Shown piece by piece: positions 9,046 to 16,919 of a stretch of 64,000 nt of DNA. Within the stretch, counting starts at the first letter, position 1, and each line of letters opens with the position of its first letter. The notes under the pieces were generated by a model that was not told the DNA's origin, searched no databases, and saw only the letters and a program-made list of their open reading frames with translations. A program made the position numbers and the translations under genes. This DNA comes from Herpetosiphonaceae bacterium (GTDB lineage: Bacteria > Chloroflexota > Chloroflexia > Chloroflexales > Herpetosiphonaceae): positions 109,673 through 173,672 of the forward strand of contig BPHZ01000008.1 in assembly GCA_026003835.1 (NCBI GenBank). Direction: 5' to 3'.

Positions 9046-10242
9046 TCACCTCCCCCAGCCGCGAGTCAGAGTCGTCCGCTCTTCGAGACCGCGAGCTCGG
9101 ATACGGTAAAGCCAACGCACCAGCTGGTCGGCGGCGACAAAGATCAGAATCAGCGCCTGGATCACGGCGATAATGTCCGCATTCACCCCGGACAGCGACT
9201 GCATACGGGTGGAGCCGCTGCGTAAGCTGGCGAAGAGCAGCGCCGCCAGGAGCACACCGAAGGGGTTATTTTTACCGAGCAGGGCGATGGCAATAGCGTC
9301 AAAGCCATAGCCCACGTTGAAGCCGAGGATGGCGCGGTAATTGACAGCTGTGACCTGGATAGCACCGCCGAGACCGGCCAGCGCGCCGCTCACGCCCATA
9401 ATTAAGGTTATCACCCGCGGCACATTGATCCCCGCATATCTGCCGGCAGAAGGATTAGCGCCGACCGTACGCACCTCAAAGCCCCAGACGGTACGCCACA
9501 GAAAAAAAGAGGCGGCGATCGTCGCCAGCACCGCCAGCACAACGCCCCAGTGAACGATCTCAGGAGCTGCGCTTGCGCTTGGATAAGCATCCTGGCCTGG
9601 AATAAGCGCCGGCAGGTGGGCGGACTCCGCAATCAGCGGCGTGCGAGCGATGACATTGGTGGGGCTGGGATCTTTCATCAGACGGTTATCGTTGAGGAGC
9701 CAACCGGCCAGGCCAATCGCCAGGTAGTTGAGCATGATGGTTGTGATAACCTCGTGGGCGCCGGTGCGGGACTTGAGAAAGCCGGGGATACCACCCCAAA
9801 TGAAGCCGGCGAGAACTCCGGCCAGCAGCGCTAGCGGGAGGTGAATGACAGCCGGCAGCGCCAGCTGGTAGCCGACCCAAGCGCCTGCAAGTGTGCCAAG
9901 GAGGAGCTGCCCTTCCCCACCGATGTTGAAGAGGCCGGCACGGAAGGCCAACGCCACCGCCAGACCGCCAAAGACATATGGGGTCATGCGCACGAGCGTG
10001 CCGGCGATAGCTCTACCGGATCCCCACGACCCATCGATCAACCCGGCATAGGCCAGGAGGGGATTCCTCCCCGAAATGGCGATCACAATTGCGCCGATCA
10101 TGAGCGCGCTCACCACGGCCAGAAATGGAACCAGGATGGGCCTTAACATCCCTGCGAGCGGGCCGAGCCTCGCCTGCACGGATGCCAGGAGCGGTGCGAT
10201 CCTTGTCTTCATGCCATCGGCGATCTCCCTACGCTTCGTCAT
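9046..10242 (-). CDS. ABC importer permease (BMP/nucleoside type, YufP/NupP-like)
   Basis: About 398 residues, the longer of the two permeases. It has an N-terminal cytoplasmic extension and about ten helices. FRAGLFNIGGEGQLLLGTLAG and GFDAIAIALLGKNNPFGVL are typical family segments. The ATG at 10242 is preferred (GAGGTC 5 nt upstream) over an ATG four codons earlier. It forms the heterodimeric channel with the next gene. A perfect hairpin lies between it and the upstream binding-protein gene. Confidence 0.92.
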   Translation of the reverse strand: MTKRREIADGMKTRIAPLLASVQARLGPLAGMLRPILVPFLAVVSALMIGAIVIAISGRNPLLAYAGLIDGSWGSGRAIAGTLVRMTPYVFGGLAVALAFRAGLFNIGGEGQLLLGTLAGAWVGYQLALPAVIHLPLALLAGVLAGFIWGGIPGFLKSRTGAHEVITTIMLNYLAIGLAGWLLNDNRLMKDPSPTNVIARTPLIAESAHLPALIPGQDAYPSASAAPEIVHWGVVLAVLATIAASFFLWRTVWGFEVRTVGANPSAGRYAGINVPRVITLIMGVSGALAGLGGAIQVTAVNYRAILGFNVGYGFDAIAIALLGKNNPFGVLLAALLFASLRSGSTRMQSLSGVNADIIAVIQALILIFVAADQLVRWLYRIRARGLEERTTLTRGWGR

Positions 10243-10260
10243 CGAAGACCTCAACTACTC

Positions 10261-10290
10261 GCCAGGGGCGTGGTTAGTCACGCCCCTGGC
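10261..10290 (-). terminator. intercistronic hairpin between binding protein and permease genes
   Basis: A 12-bp perfect GC-rich stem (GCCAGGGGCGTG, 10261-10272, with 10279-10290) and a 6-nt loop, lying between the lipoprotein stop (10318) and the permease start (10242). No U-tract follows. Hairpins at this place in ABC operons usually give partial termination or 3'-end protection, so that the binding protein is made in excess (known for such operons, inferred here). Confidence 0.6.
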
Positions 10291-10317
10291 AGGATCATGA
10301 CAACAGCAGAACGACTT

Positions 10318-11403
10318 TTAGGGCTTGACCGGCGACACGTTGGTCTTCACCTCGCCGCTGAGCAGCTTCTGCTCCAGCTCCGTCAGCTTCTGCTTGACAT
10401 CCTCCGGTACATCGTCCTCAAACTCGTGGAAGGGAGCCAGGCCCACCTTGCCGACGAAGTTGCCGCCCTTGAAGGTGCCGTCCTGAACCGCCTTGATCAG
10501 ATCGAAGACACCTTCGTCGAGCCGCTTGATAGCGCTGGAGAGCAGCACCGACTGAGCCTCGGTCACGGTGTAGTACTGGTCGGTATCGACGCCGATCGCC
10601 ATCACGCCCGTGTCCTTGCGTTCGGCGACAGCCAGAAGCGCGCCGTTGCCGGTAATACCGCCCGCGCCGAAGATAACATCGACATCCTTATCCATCATCG
10701 AGTTGGCCTGCAGCTTCCCCCACTCAGGGTCGGTGAAAGCCTTATCCAGACCAACGTCGCTGTGATAGACCAGCGAGATCTCGACATCAGGCTTCGTCGC
10801 CAGGGCGCCCACGCGGTAGCCCTCACCAAAGCGCCAGACCGGCGGGACTACATCGGTGCCGAGCACCGCGCCAATCTTGCCCGTCTTGGTCATGTACGCC
10901 GCCAGCGCGCCGGCCAGGTAACCCGCCTTATCCTCCTCGAAGATCAGGCCGGCCAGATTGGGAATCTCCTCCTCCTGGAACTGGTCAACGCCGATGAATT
11001 TGATATCCGGGTACTTCTTCGCGGCCTCGATCGTCGCCTCGCCAAGCGCGAAGCCCACCGTCACAATGATGTCGTAGCCCTGAGTGGCGAACTCGTCGAT
11101 GTTCTTCGCATAGTCATTGGGGTCCTGGGTCTCGATGGCATCGACTTGAGCGCCAAGCTCATCGCGAGCGCGCAGCACGCCATTCCACGAGCTCTCGTTG
11201 AAGCTCTTATCGTTCAGGCGGCCGACATCTGTGACAAGCCCGATCTTGAGCTTCTCTTCGGTTGCACCACCCTGCGTCGGCTGCGCCTGACCGCCACCAC
11301 CTGTCTGCGGGGGCGCAGTAGGAGCCGCCTCACCGCCGCACGCTGCAAGCGCGGGGACGAGCAGCGCGAGCAGCAAGAATAGCGTAAATAGTCGCTTCTG
11401 CAT
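10318..11403 (-). CDS. BMP-family substrate-binding lipoprotein
   Basis: 361 residues. A lipoprotein signal peptide (residues 1-20, LLALLVPALAAC) is followed by a Gly/Ala/Pro/Gln-rich linker and then the basic membrane protein fold: KIGLVTDVGRLNDKSFNESSW is the classic N-terminal signature of BmpA/Med/PnrA nucleoside-binding proteins. It captures substrate outside the membrane and delivers it to the two permeases encoded downstream. First gene of the operon. The leader is about 170 nt, with a TATAAT element at 11575-11580. I recognise no known riboswitch in the leader. Confidence 0.95.
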   Translation of the reverse strand: MQKRLFTLFLLLALLVPALAACGGEAAPTAPPQTGGGGQAQPTQGGATEEKLKIGLVTDVGRLNDKSFNESSWNGVLRARDELGAQVDAIETQDPNDYAKNIDEFATQGYDIIVTVGFALGEATIEAAKKYPDIKFIGVDQFQEEEIPNLAGLIFEEDKAGYLAGALAAYMTKTGKIGAVLGTDVVPPVWRFGEGYRVGALATKPDVEISLVYHSDVGLDKAFTDPEWGKLQANSMMDKDVDVIFGAGGITGNGALLAVAERKDTGVMAIGVDTDQYYTVTEAQSVLLSSAIKRLDEGVFDLIKAVQDGTFKGGNFVGKVGLAPFHEFEDDVPEDVKQKLTELEQKLLSGEVKTNVSPVKP

Positions 11404-11574
11404 AGGAAATCTTCCTCCTTGATAGCCTGGAGAATCTGGTTACTAGCACCTGTGGGTCATTCCCTCATTCAACCTCGCTTCTCGAACGATAGGCACCACC
11501 TCCTTAGCATTGATACGGTGGCAGAGATGTCGGGCAAGTAACATTTGTGTGGATCCTGCTGTGGTTAGAGCCAG

Positions 11575-11580
11575 ATTATA
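11575..11580 (-). promoter_or_regulatory. -10 element of the BMP transporter operon
   Basis: TATAAT on the minus strand, about 170 bp upstream of the lipoprotein start. No good -35 is seen at 17 bp, so activation or an alternative spacing is possible. Confidence 0.4.
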
Positions 11581-11608
11581 GCATAAGCTCATAGTCTACG
11601 CTATCCAT

Positions 11609-11643
11609 TTGCCCCTGGCCCGCCTCAATGCTATAATATTGAG
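11609..11643 (+). promoter_or_regulatory. promoter with overlapping palindrome, upstream of the 53-aa gene
   Basis: TTGCCC (11609-11614), a 17-bp spacer and TATAAT (11632-11637) form a good sigma-70 promoter. The -10 box lies inside the inverted repeat CTCAAT-8-ATTGAG (11624-11643), a plausible operator. The first gene starts 81 bp downstream of the palindrome. Confidence 0.55.
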
Positions 11644-11723
11644 CGTTAGTATAGGCGGGGCCTGGGCACTCGCCTCTTTTGGTGTTTCTTGAATAAACTG
11701 ATAAAGGGGAAACAAGTAACGCT

Positions 11724-11885
11724 ATGCCGATCGATGTGAAAAACATCCGCCTTGGCGAGACGGGCATGGACGAACTACTGGCCTGGTTGCGCCAGATGGG
11801 GCAGCCACAGCGATTAGAGGCGATCACCTACGAGTACCTGTCCATCCTGCGATCGCTGGTTTTTGAAGGGCAGGAGCAGGTGTAA
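11724..11885 (+). CDS. 53-residue conserved-looking small protein, unknown function
   Basis: A short gene, MPIDVKNIRLGETGMDELLA and onwards, ending in LSILRSLVFEGQEQV. It is predicted to be mainly helical and soluble, with no signal peptide and no Cys. Its TAA overlaps the ATG of the following 613-residue gene by one base (TAATG), a typical translational-coupling arrangement. With the good promoter about 90 bp upstream, this makes it a real gene rather than a chance frame. The two proteins probably work together. I recognise no family. Confidence 0.6.
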   Translation: MPIDVKNIRLGETGMDELLAWLRQMGQPQRLEAITYEYLSILRSLVFEGQEQV

Positions 11886-13726
11886 TGAGTGAGTTGGCGA
11901 TGAGCACGCAGCCCTACGTTGTACCGACGTTTAGCGGGAGTCAGGAAGATCAGGACTGGGCCGATCGTGTCTACAAGTTGATGGTGACATATGGCTCCTT
12001 CTACGCCTATGAGGCTCCTATTCGGCAAGCCTTAAGCAACCTGGCAGCGTTTTTCGCTGCTCAGCAGGGCAGCAGCGCCGAAGAGCTGGCGTCGGCGATC
12101 GACCGGGCGATTCAGCAAAACCCGGAGGTATTTCTGCGCGAGGAGCAGGAAGGCGAGGTTTTTTACACTACCAGCAAGGCGGGCCGCTATATTCCCCCTC
12201 AGACCGAGCAAACCCACATGTTTGCCCAGCGGCTCTACGAGCCTGAAAACCCGCTGCCCGTGGATGATCTGAGCGTCGTTATCACCACCGGCAGACCAGC
12301 GCTGACAACTGTCGAGCCCGTCTACATCTCCGACTACTGGCGCGCACAGGCTGAGGGCGTCGCCAGTGGAGTGCTGCCTGCTGCTGAGATCTTCGACGAT
12401 GAGGAAGAGGTCGAGCAGCCCGCCGAGGTTGAGGCGCCCGCTGCTGCCGAGGCTGCCGCTGAAGCTGAACCTGCACCTCAGACTGAGGAGGTCACCCCGG
12501 AGCCCGAAGGTATCATCCCAGCCATTACCCTCGATAACGGCGTACAGATCGATCTGCGCCTGCCGGTTGACGAGTTGATGGCCCGGCATGGCGAGGCGCT
12601 GATGGCGACCGTCCGCCGCGCCATTGAGCACGATCCGTTGCGACGGATCGTCTCCTTTGGGAACGATTTTTATCCGGAGAGCATGGTCGAAAGCTTCAGC
12701 AAAGGCGACTATCGGCGTATTCGTGAGTATATTCTGGAGCAGGGCGAGCCCTTGCTGGATACCATTATTATGGCCGATCTCTTTGGCCGTACCTCACGCG
12801 ATCGCGATATAGAAACCTTCCGCTTTGCCCTGAACTACCGGCTGAACCGCGAGAAGGATTTCGAGTTCGTCGGCGTGGAAGGCGCGCGCCTCTGGTGGGC
12901 CAAAGGGCTACCGGCTATCGGCACCAAACGGCTGAAGGCTAGCGAGCTTGGTCAGATTTTCGCTTATCTTGAAGAGGGCTATGACGACAGTCTCGATGGC
13001 ACCAGCGCTGAGAGCATTCGCGAGTCCGGCCATGTGAGCCGCTTCCTTACCTTCTTTGAGTGGGAGTATGGCTTGCTGGCCTTTGATGCGGCGCTCAAAG
13101 CGCTCTTGCCCCCGCCGCTCCTGCCGGACCAGCGCAGCGCCATGCTGCGCATCGAGTCGCCGCAGCACTACACCAGTTATCTGGTAGAGCTGCGCTATCC
13201 GACGAGCAACCGCGGCGGATGGCTCCAGGGTCTGGAGGATTTCTTCAAGGAATTTTTGGTTCCCGGTGCGCTTATTACCATTGCGGCTACCGAAGAACCA
13301 AATATTTTCACCCTCCAGTATGAGGAGACAGCCGGCGAAGAGGCGCGGCTGCTGACTCTCGACGAGAAGAAGGGGCGCTTCGCCTTCAACGCCACGACCT
13401 TCTACTGCGCTGTGGATAATGATCTGCTGCCGAGCCAGGAACGGCTGAGCCGGCTACGCAATATGAAACTGCTTACCCCCGGCGATCGCCGCCGGCTGGA
13501 AGCAACCCTGGCCCACGTCTTCGAGACCGTTGGACAAAAACAGGGCGATGCCTTTGTGATCAGCCTTAACGATCTCTACCTGGCGACAAATGTTCAGCGG
13601 TCGGCTTCGCGCCCGGCAATCCTGGCGACGATCGCTGAGGATTCGCGCTTCGAGCAACAGGATGGCCTCTATCTCTACCGTCCCGTCTATGAGGAGGAGC
13701 AGGAGGAGACTGAGGACGAGCTGTAA
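11885..13726 (+). CDS. 613-residue protein of unknown function with acidic linker
   Basis: I do not recognise this family. The visible architecture is an N-terminal helical/winged-helix-like segment (about 20-110, ending in EVFYTTSKAGRY), then an acidic Ala/Glu/Pro-rich linker (about 155-205) that is probably disordered. A central alpha/beta region follows (about 210-490), and a C-terminal segment (about 515-600) whose end (AILATIAEDSRFEQQDGLYLYRP) again looks like a small winged-helix module. It has no signal peptide, membrane helix or known catalytic motif. It is translationally coupled to the 53-residue gene upstream and is followed by a terminator, so the pair is a two-gene operon. A regulatory or DNA-associated role is conceivable but unproven. 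Confidence 0.8.
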   Translation: MSELAMSTQPYVVPTFSGSQEDQDWADRVYKLMVTYGSFYAYEAPIRQALSNLAAFFAAQQGSSAEELASAIDRAIQQNPEVFLREEQEGEVFYTTSKAGRYIPPQTEQTHMFAQRLYEPENPLPVDDLSVVITTGRPALTTVEPVYISDYWRAQAEGVASGVLPAAEIFDDEEEVEQPAEVEAPAAAEAAAEAEPAPQTEEVTPEPEGIIPAITLDNGVQIDLRLPVDELMARHGEALMATVRRAIEHDPLRRIVSFGNDFYPESMVESFSKGDYRRIREYILEQGEPLLDTIIMADLFGRTSRDRDIETFRFALNYRLNREKDFEFVGVEGARLWWAKGLPAIGTKRLKASELGQIFAYLEEGYDDSLDGTSAESIRESGHVSRFLTFFEWEYGLLAFDAALKALLPPPLLPDQRSAMLRIESPQHYTSYLVELRYPTSNRGGWLQGLEDFFKEFLVPGALITIAATEEPNIFTLQYEETAGEEARLLTLDEKKGRFAFNATTFYCAVDNDLLPSQERLSRLRNMKLLTPGDRRRLEATLAHVFETVGQKQGDAFVISLNDLYLATNVQRSASRPAILATIAEDSRFEQQDGLYLYRPVYEEEQEETEDEL

Positions 13727-13759
13727 CGTTTGAAGGAAAATTCTCACCTTCGTTGATCC

Positions 13760-13791
13760 GCACGGGGCGATCGAACATGAACGCCCCGTGC
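13760..13791 (+). terminator. terminator after the 613-aa gene
   Basis: GCACGGGGCG (13760-13769) pairs perfectly with CGCCCCGTGC (13782-13791); the loop is 12 nt and the pyrimidine-rich TGTCCCTCTTGT follows. Confidence 0.65.
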
Positions 13792-13846
13792 TGTCCCTCT
13801 TGTAAAGAGAGGAACCCGAGGTGAGGTCTGTTTATGATGGTGCCTT

Positions 13847-14785
13847 ATGATGCAAGAGAGACAGATCGAGGAGTATCTTGCACGGCTGGCTGTTCCTCGT
13901 CAGCGGCCTGCAATGAGCGATCTGCGCGGCTTATCGGATCTCAGCAGCACTGAGTCGCATACGTTTTGGGAGATCTGGCAAACCATCCCCGAGGCCCGCC
14001 GCCGCGCGCTGGCGCAGGCTATGCAGGAACTGGCGGAGGAAAATCCGGACCTCGACTTTCGCGAGGTTTTTCTGCGCTGCCTGGCTGATACAAATGCTGA
14101 TGTACGACTGGCCGCAGTGCAGGGTCTCTGGGAAGATGATCGCCTCTCGACACTACGTCGCCTATTGCAAGTCATGAACCATGACGAGGCACAGGAAGTG
14201 CGCGCCGCCGCAGCCACAGGGTTGGGTCACTTTAGCTATATGGCCGCTGTGGAAGAGATCGATGAGCAGGTCGCTCAAGACTTGCTCGAGGCGCTGCTCG
14301 AAACCTTCCATCGGCCGGGGGAGACTGTTGAGGTGCGCCGCCGCGCGCTTGAGTCGCTTGGCTACTATAGCGACGATCCCGATGTCATCGCTATCATTAC
14401 CGCCGCCTTCGCTTCCGGCGAAGAGCTCTGGCAGCAGAGCGCGCTCTTTGCGATGGGCCGCTCGATGTCTCCACGCTGGATGGACGAGGTTAGTGCGGCG
14501 TTGCGCAGCGATCGTCCCGCTCTACGCTACGAGGCGGCCCGTGCCAGCGGTGAGTTCGGCGAGCAGGGCAGAAGCCTGCTGCCCGCGCTGCTGCCGCTGG
14601 CCGATGATCCAGACTCTGAGGTAGCCATGGCTGCCATCTGGGCGCTGGGGCAGATCGGCGGACAGCAGGCGCGCCAAACGCTTAAGCGAATTATGCGCAG
14701 TGCTGATGCCAGCCGCCGCGAAGCTGCCGAGGAAGCCCTCCATGAACTGGAGTTCTTTGAGGACCCGCTCTTCGGCCAGATTTAG
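13847..14785 (+). CDS. HEAT-repeat protein
   Basis: 312 residues composed of successive two-helix HEAT/PBS-lyase-like repeats from about residue 75 to 300 (for example DVRLAAVQGLWEDD, EVRAAAATGLGHF, EVAMAAIWALGQIGG, SRREAAEEALHELE). Such alpha-solenoids are protein-protein scaffolds; no catalytic motif is present. The first 70 residues are a charged, less regular region. It starts with two Met codons at 13847. A promoter-like TTGACG/TAGACT follows its stop, so the next gene has its own transcription. Confidence 0.85.
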   Translation: MMQERQIEEYLARLAVPRQRPAMSDLRGLSDLSSTESHTFWEIWQTIPEARRRALAQAMQELAEENPDLDFREVFLRCLADTNADVRLAAVQGLWEDDRLSTLRRLLQVMNHDEAQEVRAAAATGLGHFSYMAAVEEIDEQVAQDLLEALLETFHRPGETVEVRRRALESLGYYSDDPDVIAIITAAFASGEELWQQSALFAMGRSMSPRWMDEVSAALRSDRPALRYEAARASGEFGEQGRSLLPALLPLADDPDSEVAMAAIWALGQIGGQQARQTLKRIMRSADASRREAAEEALHELEFFEDPLFGQI

Positions 14786-14814
14786 GGAAGCACCCTTCCA
14801 ATCAACCTGCTCGC

Positions 14815-14843
14815 TTGACGAAGCACCTTATCCCATGTAGACT
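14815..14843 (+). promoter_or_regulatory. sigma-70-type promoter for the PIG-L/FemAB genes
   Basis: TTGACG (14815-14820), a 17-bp spacer and TAGACT (14838-14843); the start codon of the deacetylase lies 84 bp downstream. Confidence 0.55.
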
Positions 14844-14926
14844 TTGTGCCAAACCTCTTACACGGGCGATAACACAACGACCAACAGCGTATGTCTTAAG
14901 GCCTGAGCGTTGGAGAGCCTATCGCG

Positions 14927-15721
14927 ATGCAGCTTCAAGATCTGCGCCAGATCCAGGATCGCTACCACCATATCTACATCGCGCCCCACTTCGATGATGC
15001 CGCGCTCTCCTGCGGCGGTGCCATCGCCCGCTATGTTGCGATAGGCCAGGAGGTACTCGTCATCACCATCTGCGCAGGGTACCCAAGCAGCGCGAACCTG
15101 ACGCCATTCGCAGGAGAGTTGCACACCCAGTGGGGGATCGAGGATGATCCGGTGGCCGCGCGCCGGCAGGAAGAGTTGATGGCGATTGGACACCTGGGGG
15201 CCGATGTTTTCTGGCTTCCGGAACTCGATGCAATTTACCGCCACCCTGCCTACGACTCACGCGAGGCCATCTTTAGCACGCCGGCTGCTGATGATCCTCT
15301 CCGGCAGATCCTCCACCGCCGCCTGGCGCAGATAACCGAGCGTGCGTCAAGTGCAGTCTATTACTTTCCCCTGGCTGTCGGCAATCACGTGGATCACCAG
15401 ATCGCGTATGCTGTCGGCTGCGAGTTAGCCGACAGCGGTGTTACTGTCGCGTTTTACGAGGATTTGCCCTACGCCATCGCGCCCAATGCCGTCCAGGAGC
15501 GGCTGGACCAGATTGGTATCCCCCTGCTCCCCGACGTTGTCGATATCTCACAGACTCTCCCACGGAAGCTCGGCGCTGTTGCTGAATACCGCAGCCAGAT
15601 CCCAGTGCTCTTTGAGAGCGAGGAGGATATGATCAACGCGCTCACACGCTATGCAACGCTGGTAGCTACTGAGGGAACGACCTACGGGGAGCGGCTGTGG
15701 TTGCGAGCGGTAGCGCAGTGA
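14927..15721 (+). CDS. PIG-L (LmbE-like) family deacetylase
   Basis: 264 residues. The Zn-binding motif of the family is present as APHFDDAALSCGG (about 19-31), where His21 and Asp24 are the expected metal ligands. The second motif, NHVDHQIA (about 147-154), supplies the distal His. Family members remove N-acetyl groups from GlcNAc-containing conjugates such as GlcNAc-inositol, GlcNAc-malate and GlcNAc-lipids. The variant AP-HFDD in place of the common PHPDD keeps the metal ligands. The downstream gene begins inside its stop codon (GTGA overlap). In an envelope context (FemAB, MurE) a glycan substrate is plausible, but this is inference. Confidence 0.9.
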   Translation: MQLQDLRQIQDRYHHIYIAPHFDDAALSCGGAIARYVAIGQEVLVITICAGYPSSANLTPFAGELHTQWGIEDDPVAARRQEELMAIGHLGADVFWLPELDAIYRHPAYDSREAIFSTPAADDPLRQILHRRLAQITERASSAVYYFPLAVGNHVDHQIAYAVGCELADSGVTVAFYEDLPYAIAPNAVQERLDQIGIPLLPDVVDISQTLPRKLGAVAEYRSQIPVLFESEEDMINALTRYATLVATEGTTYGERLWLRAVAQ

Positions 15722-16788
15722 GTGAAGCGCTGATCGAAATCACAACCAGACAAGCCTGGGACGATCTGCTCACGGGTCGATCGCGTGCTCATCTGTTGCA
15801 GAGCTGGGCGTGGGGTGAGTTGAAAGGTCGGTTCGGATGGGAGCCGATCCGGTTATGTGCGCGCGATGCAATCGGCAGATCAGTGCTGGCCCAGGCGCTG
15901 ATCCGTCGTCAGCTCGGCATGAGCGTGATCTACGTACCCCGTGGCCCAGTCTGGTCCGGCGTTGCCCAACTCGATCATCTGCTACTCCACGGTCTGATCC
16001 GGCTGGCGCGCCGCCGGCGAGCAGCCTTTTTGCGCCTTGAGCCGAATATGCTCGAAAGCGACCCTGAGACGCAGACGCTCCACACCTCCCTGCTCCTGCA
16101 TGGCTTCGAGCCTGCTGAACCGCTTCAACCCCGCACGACGATCCATCTCGACCTCCGCGCATCACCTGACGATCTGCTCTCGAATATGAGCAAAGGCCAC
16201 CGCGCCGATATCAAGCGCGCCGCGCGAAAGGGCGTCAAAGTTCGCGCCGGCCAGGGCCCGGCGGATCTCGCTACGTTCTACCGACTTATGGAAGAGACTG
16301 CGCAGCGTGCAGGCTTCGCTATTCATAGCCGCGAGTACTACAGCGCCGCGATGGATCTGGTCGATAAGGCTGCGCCCGGCGCCGCCCGGCTGCTGCTCGC
16401 CGAACGCGAGGGACAGACGCTTGCTGCGTTTCTCATCTTTGGTTGGGGCGACGAAGCCCAGTATATGTACAGCGCCTCATCTCAAGACGGGCTACGCATC
16501 GGCGCTAATCATCTGCTGCAGTGGGAGTCCATCCAGTGGGCCAGGCAGCAAGGCTGCCGCATCTATGACTTTTGGGGCATCCCGGACGCGCTTGGCGAGG
16601 CGGCCCTGACGGAGGATCCGACCGAGCGTGAGCGCCTTGAAGAGGAAGGTCACTCTCACCCGCTCGCGGGTGTCTATCGTTTCAAAAAAGGCTTCGGCGG
16701 CTATGTCGCGCGCTACATCCCAGCCTACGACTACGTATTCATCCGCCCCGCCTACTGGATTTGGCAGCGGCGACGAGGAGGCGCGTAA
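15718..16788 (+). CDS. FemAB/FmhB-like peptidyltransferase, GNAT fold
   Basis: About 356 residues with the double-GNAT layout of FemABX proteins: HLLQSWAWGELKGRFGWEP at the N-terminus, the hydrophobic core IYVPRGPVW, and in the second half AAFLIFGWGDEAQYMYSASS and GCRIYDFWGIPD, followed by the C-terminal FKKGFGG...YIPAYDYV signature. These enzymes use aminoacyl-tRNA to add amino acids to the peptide stem or cross-bridge of peptidoglycan precursors. The GTG at 15718 overlaps the TGA of the deacetylase gene and is preferred over a GTG seven codons earlier. The MurE-like ligase gene lies 130 bp downstream, which supports a cell-wall role. Confidence 0.88.
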   Translation: MSEALIEITTRQAWDDLLTGRSRAHLLQSWAWGELKGRFGWEPIRLCARDAIGRSVLAQALIRRQLGMSVIYVPRGPVWSGVAQLDHLLLHGLIRLARRRRAAFLRLEPNMLESDPETQTLHTSLLLHGFEPAEPLQPRTTIHLDLRASPDDLLSNMSKGHRADIKRAARKGVKVRAGQGPADLATFYRLMEETAQRAGFAIHSREYYSAAMDLVDKAAPGAARLLLAEREGQTLAAFLIFGWGDEAQYMYSASSQDGLRIGANHLLQWESIQWARQQGCRIYDFWGIPDALGEAALTEDPTERERLEEEGHSHPLAGVYRFKKGFGGYVARYIPAYDYVFIRPAYWIWQRRRGGA

Positions 16789-16919
16789 CGATCTCCTGTT
16801 GAGTCGCGGTTGAGTTCTTGCTACTGTGTTATCCAGCAGCTGTATGCCGAGCGGCATGTGGGCGCCGCACGCCGGCAAGTCAGCGACGGCTACAGCTACA
16901 CTGATGGTAGAGTTGATCG

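Larger units (their letters stand above)
11404..11723. other. divergent intergenic region between the ABC operon and the 53-aa gene
   Basis: 320 bp without a gene. It holds the -10 box and leader of the leftward ABC operon, the rightward promoter of the 53-aa/613-aa operon, and a small palindrome over that promoter's -10 box. The ABC leader (11404-11574) contains an AAGGAGGT stretch about 100 nt before the start codon, but I find no known riboswitch fold there. Confidence 0.6.

Noticed and set aside
10270..11382. Long plus-strand open frame opposite the BMP lipoprotein gene
   Set aside because: It mirrors the codons of a clear lipoprotein with signal peptide and family signature; the opposite frame has no recognisable domain or ribosome site.
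11404..11574. Purine riboswitch in the nucleoside transporter leader
   Set aside because: Leader length and context fit, but I could not find the conserved three-way-junction core sequences.
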